Shown in pieces: positions 61,078-64,000 of a DNA stretch of 64,000 nucleotides. Origin of the DNA: Bacillus sp. KH172YL63 (lineage in GTDB: Bacteria; Bacillota; Bacilli; Bacillales; Bacillaceae_B); NCBI RefSeq assembly GCF_011398925.1, contig NZ_AP022842.1, forward strand, positions 794,001-858,000, in the 5' to 3' direction. The position numbers and the translations under genes were made by a program. The stretch's first letter is position 1. Every line of letters begins with the position of its first letter. The notes under the pieces are model-generated. The model was not told the origin of the DNA and did not search any database. It saw only the letters and a list, made by a program, of their open reading frames with translations.

Positions 61078-61416
61078 ATGTCACAATGGCCAAATTGTCC
61101 TAAATGCAACTCAGCATACACGTACGAAGACGGAAGCCTGTATGTTTGCCCAGAGTGTGCCCACGAATGGACCACAGAAGTGGAGCAATCGGACCAAACT
61201 GAAAAAATATTCAAAGACGCCAACGGAAATATTCTGACCGACGGCGACTCCGTCTCAGTCATCAAAGATTTGAAAGTAAAAGGAAGCTCATCGGTACTCA
61301 AAATGGGAACCAAAGTCAAAAACATCCGACTCGTCGAAGGCGACCACGACATCGACTGCAAAATCGACGGCTTCGGCCCCATGAAACTCAAAACCCAATT
61401 CGTTAAAAAGATATAG
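61078..61416 (+). CDS. yjdM: YjdM/PhnA-family zinc-ribbon protein
   Basis: 112 aa. N-terminal zinc ribbon [25 protein letters not shown] and C-terminal domain [65 protein letters not shown]. Once named phosphonoacetate hydrolase PhnA, but the E. coli protein does not have that activity established, so the role is unclear. TTGGAGG precedes ATG 61078; a palindrome copy follows eight bases after its stop. Confidence 0.93.
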   Translation: MSQWPNCPKCNSAYTYEDGSLYVCPECAHEWTTEVEQSDQTEKIFKDANGNILTDGDSVSVIKDLKVKGSSSVLKMGTKVKNIRLVEGDHDIDCKIDGFGPMKLKTQFVKKI

Positions 61417-61423
61417 TAAAGAT

Positions 61424-61486
61424 GAGGGACGGACCTTCAACAGGCTTTTCAGATGGAAAATGAGCCCTGTTGGAGGTCCGTCCCTC
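61424..61486. repeat. Dispersed palindrome, copy 5
   Basis: GAGGGACGGACCTTCAACAGG and AGCCCTGTTGGAGGTCCGTC...CCCTC arms. It shares the CAACAGGGCTTTTCAG extension with the copies at 62100 and 63531, so these three form a subfamily. Confidence 0.88.
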
Positions 61487-61519
61487 TTTTCCGATTTTAT
61501 TTCAAAGGAGGGTTTCGAT

Positions 61520-62068
61520 ATGAAAGATGTTTCAATGGAGCCAACTATACACGTTGGCGATCGAATCATTGAAAGGAAAGTCCAATATGACGGGAAAGTG
61601 GTAGAACATGATTGTCGTGTGTTGAAGGCAGATCATGGTGGCCTGGTCCTTTTTCATGAAATCGCTGTTCCATTTACGATGATGGCGAATGGGGAAAGCC
61701 TGACCATACCACAGGGAAGTTACACCATTGCACATTATTGGTTTGACCGACCGTATAATCTGTATATTTGGAGAGATCACAAAGGGGGATATTTAGGGTC
61801 CTACTTTAATATTGTAAGAAATACAACGTTGCATGCTGGAGTGATATCGTTTGAGGATTTGATTGTGGATGTGTTGGTAACCAGTGACGGAGAAGTTGCA
61901 GTGCTCGATCTGAATGAGTTGCCGGAACCGTTGCAACAATTTGAAAAAGGCGATGTTTACCGAGCTTTGCAGGAGTTGGTAGAATCACTTGACATACTGC
62001 TTCTTCAATTACGTAATGAGGCAGACGCGGATTTTGAACATGAAAAGCTGGTTCAGTGGTTGGCATAA
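61520..62068 (+). CDS. DUF402-family protein
   Basis: 182-aa protein with the DUF402 pattern (ADHGGLVLFHEIAVPFTM, TIAHYWFDRPYNLYIWRDHKGGYLGSYFNIVRNTTL, ISFEDLIVDVLVTSDGEVAVLDLNELPEP). Family members are related to nucleoside phosphatases (Ntdp); the conserved acidic residues after YFNIV fit metal binding, and the acid-rich ISFEDLIVDVLV is present. AAAGGAGGG precedes ATG 61520; the frame to 61460 crosses the repeat. Function unproven. Confidence 0.88.
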   Translation: MKDVSMEPTIHVGDRIIERKVQYDGKVVEHDCRVLKADHGGLVLFHEIAVPFTMMANGESLTIPQGSYTIAHYWFDRPYNLYIWRDHKGGYLGSYFNIVRNTTLHAGVISFEDLIVDVLVTSDGEVAVLDLNELPEPLQQFEKGDVYRALQELVESLDILLLQLRNEADADFEHEKLVQWLA

Positions 62069-62099
62069 TCATGTGGGAATGGTAAAGAGAGGGTAAAAA

Positions 62100-62162
62100 G
62101 AGGGACGGACCTCCGACAGGGCTTTTCAGGTTGAAAAAAGCACTGCTGGAGGTCCGTCCCTC
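62100..62162. repeat. Dispersed palindrome, copy 6
   Basis: GAGGGACGGACCTCC (62100-62114) and GGAGGTCCGTCCCTC (62148-62162), with an inner ACAGGGCT / AGCACTGCT stretch. It lies between the convergent DUF402 and DUF606 genes. Confidence 0.9.
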
Positions 62163-62168
62163 ATTACG

Positions 62169-62648
62169 TTAAGATGCTAAAGACTGGTCGGAATATTCAT
62201 CCCGGCTTTTTTTATTCCCAATATAGATGAAGCGAAGGGCGATCATCATAAGGATGATGGCTGCGATTCGTTTGAAGTCGAAGGGAACGTGAAGGCCTCC
62301 AAACCAGCCAAAGTGGTCAATCAGCATCCCCATGGACAGCTGTCCGATCACGGTTGAGACGTTGGCGGCGATGACCCCGATCTTTGGAACGGCGAGAATT
62401 GTCAGGAACAAATACCCCACTCCGAACCAGACGGCACTTAGCTGCCAGGTTGGGGCATCCAGTATCGCGAGGATATCTCCGTGACCAAAGAATAAGACAA
62501 TGATTGATAACATCAGGGCCCCGGTGCCGAAAGTCAAAAAGGTGCTTTCATAGGTCCCGGCTTTTTTGCTGAATGCACCGTTGATGGAGGACTGTGCACT
62601 CAAGGTGATACCCCCGATGACGGATGCAAGTAAAATCAAGATACTCAT
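62169..62648 (-). CDS. DMT-type membrane protein, DUF606/YdcZ (second of a pair)
   Basis: 159 aa with about five hydrophobic helices (ILILLASVIGGITLSAQSSINGAF, STFLTFGTGALMLSIIVLFF, VGYLFLTILAVPKIGVIAANVSTVIGQL). QSSINGAFSKKAG and IDHFGWFGG are DUF606 marks. ATG with AAGGAG. Small DMT pairs of this type are presumed to form a heterodimer with the next gene, 12 bases upstream. Confidence 0.88.
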   Translation of the reverse strand: MSILILLASVIGGITLSAQSSINGAFSKKAGTYESTFLTFGTGALMLSIIVLFFGHGDILAILDAPTWQLSAVWFGVGYLFLTILAVPKIGVIAANVSTVIGQLSMGMLIDHFGWFGGLHVPFDFKRIAAIILMMIALRFIYIGNKKSRDEYSDQSLAS

Positions 62649-62660
62649 GTTGTCAACTCC

Positions 62661-63089
62661 TTAATAGATTAGGACCAATGAAATGGCCATCAACACTGCG
62701 GCCGTGATTTTTTCTTTGTTCATTTTGACTTGGCGGCTTCCGAGCCATCCTTTATGCTCGATCACCATGCTCATCACCATCTGACCGACAATGACGCTGA
62801 TCATCGACAACCCGACACCTACGATCGGTACGCTGATGATGAGGATGGTAAGGTAGATGATTCCAAGGAACCCACCCGACAGCTGCCATTTAGGGGCCTT
62901 GAATGTATATGATAATGAACCTCTTCCAAGAAAAAGCAACACGATGGAAAGAATGATTGTCCCGACAAAAAAGTTGTAGAAACTGCTCTCCAATTTTCCA
63001 ATCGATTTGCCCAGTTCCCCGTATATCGCCCCTTCAATGCTCAAGGACGCACCTGCCAATAATGCTACAATGTAAACCCAAACTTTCAT
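62661..63089 (-). CDS. DMT-type membrane protein, DUF606/YdcZ (first of a pair)
   Basis: 142 aa: VYIVALLAGASLSIEGAIYGELGKS, YNFFVGTIILSIVLLFL, LGIIYLTILIISVPIVGVGLSMISVIVGQMVMSMVIEHKGWLG. Paralogous to the following gene (IYGELGK for INGAFSK; IEHKGWLG for IDHFGWFG), so the pair arose by tandem duplication. ATG 63089 follows AGGAGGG. Downstream of arsR and probably controlled by it. Confidence 0.88.
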   Translation of the reverse strand: MKVWVYIVALLAGASLSIEGAIYGELGKSIGKLESSFYNFFVGTIILSIVLLFLGRGSLSYTFKAPKWQLSGGFLGIIYLTILIISVPIVGVGLSMISVIVGQMVMSMVIEHKGWLGSRQVKMNKEKITAAVLMAISLVLIY

Positions 63090-63129
63090 TTGGTATCCCT
63101 CCTGTTTTATATATCTATAATTCGAAAAA

Positions 63130-63140
63130 CATCGATATGT
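63130..63140 (-). promoter_or_regulatory. Candidate ArsR half-operator before the DUF606 pair
   Basis: CATCGATATGT, identical to 11 bases of the arsR promoter site at 63499-63509, about 40 bases before the DUF606 start and close to AT-rich -10 candidates (TATAGA, TATAAA). Confidence 0.6.
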
Positions 63141-63144
63141 TATC

Positions 63145-63175
63145 TAAAAAAAAGAGAGCTTAAAGCTCCTTTTTC
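63145..63175 (-). terminator. arsR terminator overlapping its stop codon
   Basis: GGAGCT-TTA-AGCTCTC then eight T on the minus strand; the 5' arm includes the last codons (GAG CTT TAA). Confidence 0.8.
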
Positions 63176-63477
63176 ATAAACTCTGCGACTCGTTGGATGT
63201 TGGCTTCATGTCGTCGGTAATAGGTCCATTTTCCATGGCGCTCCGACTCCAATAACCCAGCCTTTTGCATCATCGATAAATAATGAGAAACCGTGGATTG
63301 TGACATATTCGCTTTTTCCTGAATGTCACCTACACACACGCCCCCTTTTTCATTTATGGTCCTTGAAAGATGTGCAGAAGATTTGTCGAAGTGGACATAA
63401 GGCTCCTTCAACCACAGTAACATTTCCAAACGCGTCTCGTTTGCCAGCACCTTAAAAACATCTACGTAGTTTTCCAT
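63160..63477 (-). CDS. ArsR-family transcriptional regulator
   Basis: 105-aa winged-helix repressor (VDVFKVLANETRLEMLLWLKEP, GVCVGDIQEKANMSQSTVSHYLSMMQKAGLLESERHGKWTYYRRHE). The ELCVCDL metal-binding box is replaced by GVCVGDI, with a single Cys, so it is probably not a classic arsenic sensor. ATG 63477. Its promoter carries the perfect palindrome ATCGATGATCATCGAT, and the 11-base CATCGATATGT is repeated before the DUF606 genes. Confidence 0.92.
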   Translation of the reverse strand: MENYVDVFKVLANETRLEMLLWLKEPYVHFDKSSAHLSRTINEKGGVCVGDIQEKANMSQSTVSHYLSMMQKAGLLESERHGKWTYYRRHEANIQRVAEFMKKEL

Positions 63478-63489
63478 GACTGTATACTA

Positions 63490-63509
63490 ATCGATGATCA
63501 TCGATATGT
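63490..63509 (-). promoter_or_regulatory. arsR operator
   Basis: Perfect 16-base palindrome ATCGATGATCATCGAT (63490-63505), extended to CATCGATATGT (63499-63509), directly upstream of the arsR start codon. Confidence 0.75.
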
Positions 63510-63530
63510 CAAACGGAAGGGGGTGAGGTT

Positions 63531-63598
63531 GATGAGGGACGGACCTCCAACAGGGGCAGAAATGCCACTTTTATACCCTTTTGGAGGTCCGTCCCCAT
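63531..63598. repeat. Dispersed palindrome, copy 7
   Basis: GATGAGGGACGGACCTCC (63531-63548) and GGAGGTCCGTCCCCAT (63583-63598), with AACAGGGG inside. Lies between the arsR promoter and the 3' end of the minus-strand HxlR gene. Confidence 0.88.
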
Positions 63599-63642
63599 AA
63601 AGACTCCCCCAAAAGGTTTCCCACAAATCCCTCAACAAACCG

Positions 63643-63975
63643 TCAAAAATCCCCATGCTCCATCCCCCATGAATGCATTTGTTTCAGGATCGGCATGAGG
63701 GTCGTTCCCAACGGTGTCATGGAGTATTCAACTTTTGGCGGGATGGTGTCGTATTGGGTGCGGAGGATGAAGCCGTCTTCTTCGAGCTCCTTTAACTGCT
63801 GGCTGAGCACTTTATGGGCAACGCCGGGCAATAATTTCCGCAATTCGTTGTAGCGAAGCGTTCCGTCGGTCCCGAGGTGCCAGAGGATGACGGTCTTCCA
63901 CTTGCCGCCGATTTTCTTCAGTGTATATTCAATGGAACATTTTAGTTTCCCGTTGTGGTCGGTCGGTGTATTCAA
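63643..63975 (-). CDS. HxlR-family transcriptional regulator
   Basis: 110-aa winged-helix regulator: CSIEYTLKKIGGKWKTVILWHLGTDGTLRYNELRKLLPGVAHKVLSQQLKELEEDGFILRTQYDTIPPKVEYSMTPLGTTLMPIL is the full HxlR signature, with Cys13 at the usual redox position. TTG start; AAGGACTGAGAGAC lies upstream at the very edge of the window, so promoter and target are outside. Such regulators commonly sense quinones or aldehydes through the cysteine; here inference only. Confidence 0.9.
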   Translation of the reverse strand: MNTPTDHNGKLKCSIEYTLKKIGGKWKTVILWHLGTDGTLRYNELRKLLPGVAHKVLSQQLKELEEDGFILRTQYDTIPPKVEYSMTPLGTTLMPILKQMHSWGMEHGDF

Positions 63976-64000
63976 GTCTCTCAGTCCTTTCTTACTTCCA

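Noticed and set aside
1..64000. Prophage, intact insertion sequence or integrated plasmid
   Set aside because: No transposase, integrase, terminase or replication gene was recognised; gene content is ordinary chromosomal.

Overview
The window looks like chromosomal DNA of a mid-GC Bacillaceae bacterium (Bacillus or Rossellomorea type). The reasons are strong AGGAGG-type ribosome binding sites, frequent TTG and GTG starts, compact rho-independent terminators, and close homologues of Bacillus genes: thiM-thiD-thiE, des, dbpA, hflX, an AGCS symporter, a DUF3934 small protein, a guanine riboswitch and CcpA/LacI-type operators. I see no rRNA, tRNA, CRISPR array, prophage or intact insertion sequence. 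The left edge cuts an RlmCD-type rRNA methyltransferase; the right edge falls just upstream of an HxlR regulator.

Layout. 0-9 kb: rRNA methyltransferase, a translationally coupled permease-permease-lipoprotein operon on the minus strand, selO, an isochorismatase-like hydrolase, the thiamine salvage operon thiMDE and an AT-rich acetyltransferase. 9.5-14 kb: an autoregulated TetR-ABC-FtsX exporter operon and a Nei glycosylase. 14-22 kb: a secreted glycoamylase-family enzyme, a Gfo/Idh/MocA oxidoreductase, a guanine-riboswitch-controlled nucleosidase lipoprotein, an SDR, a TRM11-like methylase, and the membrane-fluidity desaturase des followed by a DesR homologue that has lost its DNA-binding domain. 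22-30 kb: rluF, a TipA-like MerR regulator with an internal start, a 49-aa basic protein, a decayed cold-shock gene beside an intact one, dbpA, an M14/DUF2817 peptidase and a six-TM chemoreceptor.

30-47 kb holds two carbohydrate loci. The first (30.2-36.7 kb) is LacI, a debranching-type glucosidase, a binding protein and two permeases, with CCGAAACGTTTTGG operators and a CcpA cre box. The second (37.2-47.2 kb) matches the Listeria innocua beta-1,2-glucooligosaccharide locus: LacI, two permeases and a binding protein divergent from a GH3 beta-glucosidase and an 1,110-aa GH94 enzyme of the 1,2-beta-oligoglucan phosphorylase type. The same GAAACGTTTC operator stands before the secreted glycoamylase-family gene 22 kb away. 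This suggests one regulon: extracellular cleavage, ABC uptake (no ATPase is encoded here), then intracellular phosphorolysis and hydrolysis.

47-64 kb: an ECF sigma/anti-sigma operon with two membrane proteins (one a three-fold internal repeat); hflX behind a ~300-nt leader with an RLRIR leader peptide and an attenuator; an alanine/sodium symporter; a GntR-DUF1648 pair; a transglutaminase lipoprotein; a PAS-GGDEF-EAL protein; and small transporters with an ArsR regulator.

Two dispersed repeat families run through the window. One is a palindrome built on GAGGGACGGACCTC, with seven full or composite copies between genes and three single arms inside reading frames. The other is a 20-bp-period array built on AACGGCGAAA, present three times between 26.7 and 37.0 kb. 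The points most worth following are the hflX leader, the rewired DesR, the three-operator beta-1,2-glucan regulon, the riboswitch-controlled surface nucleosidase and the intragenic repeat arms.
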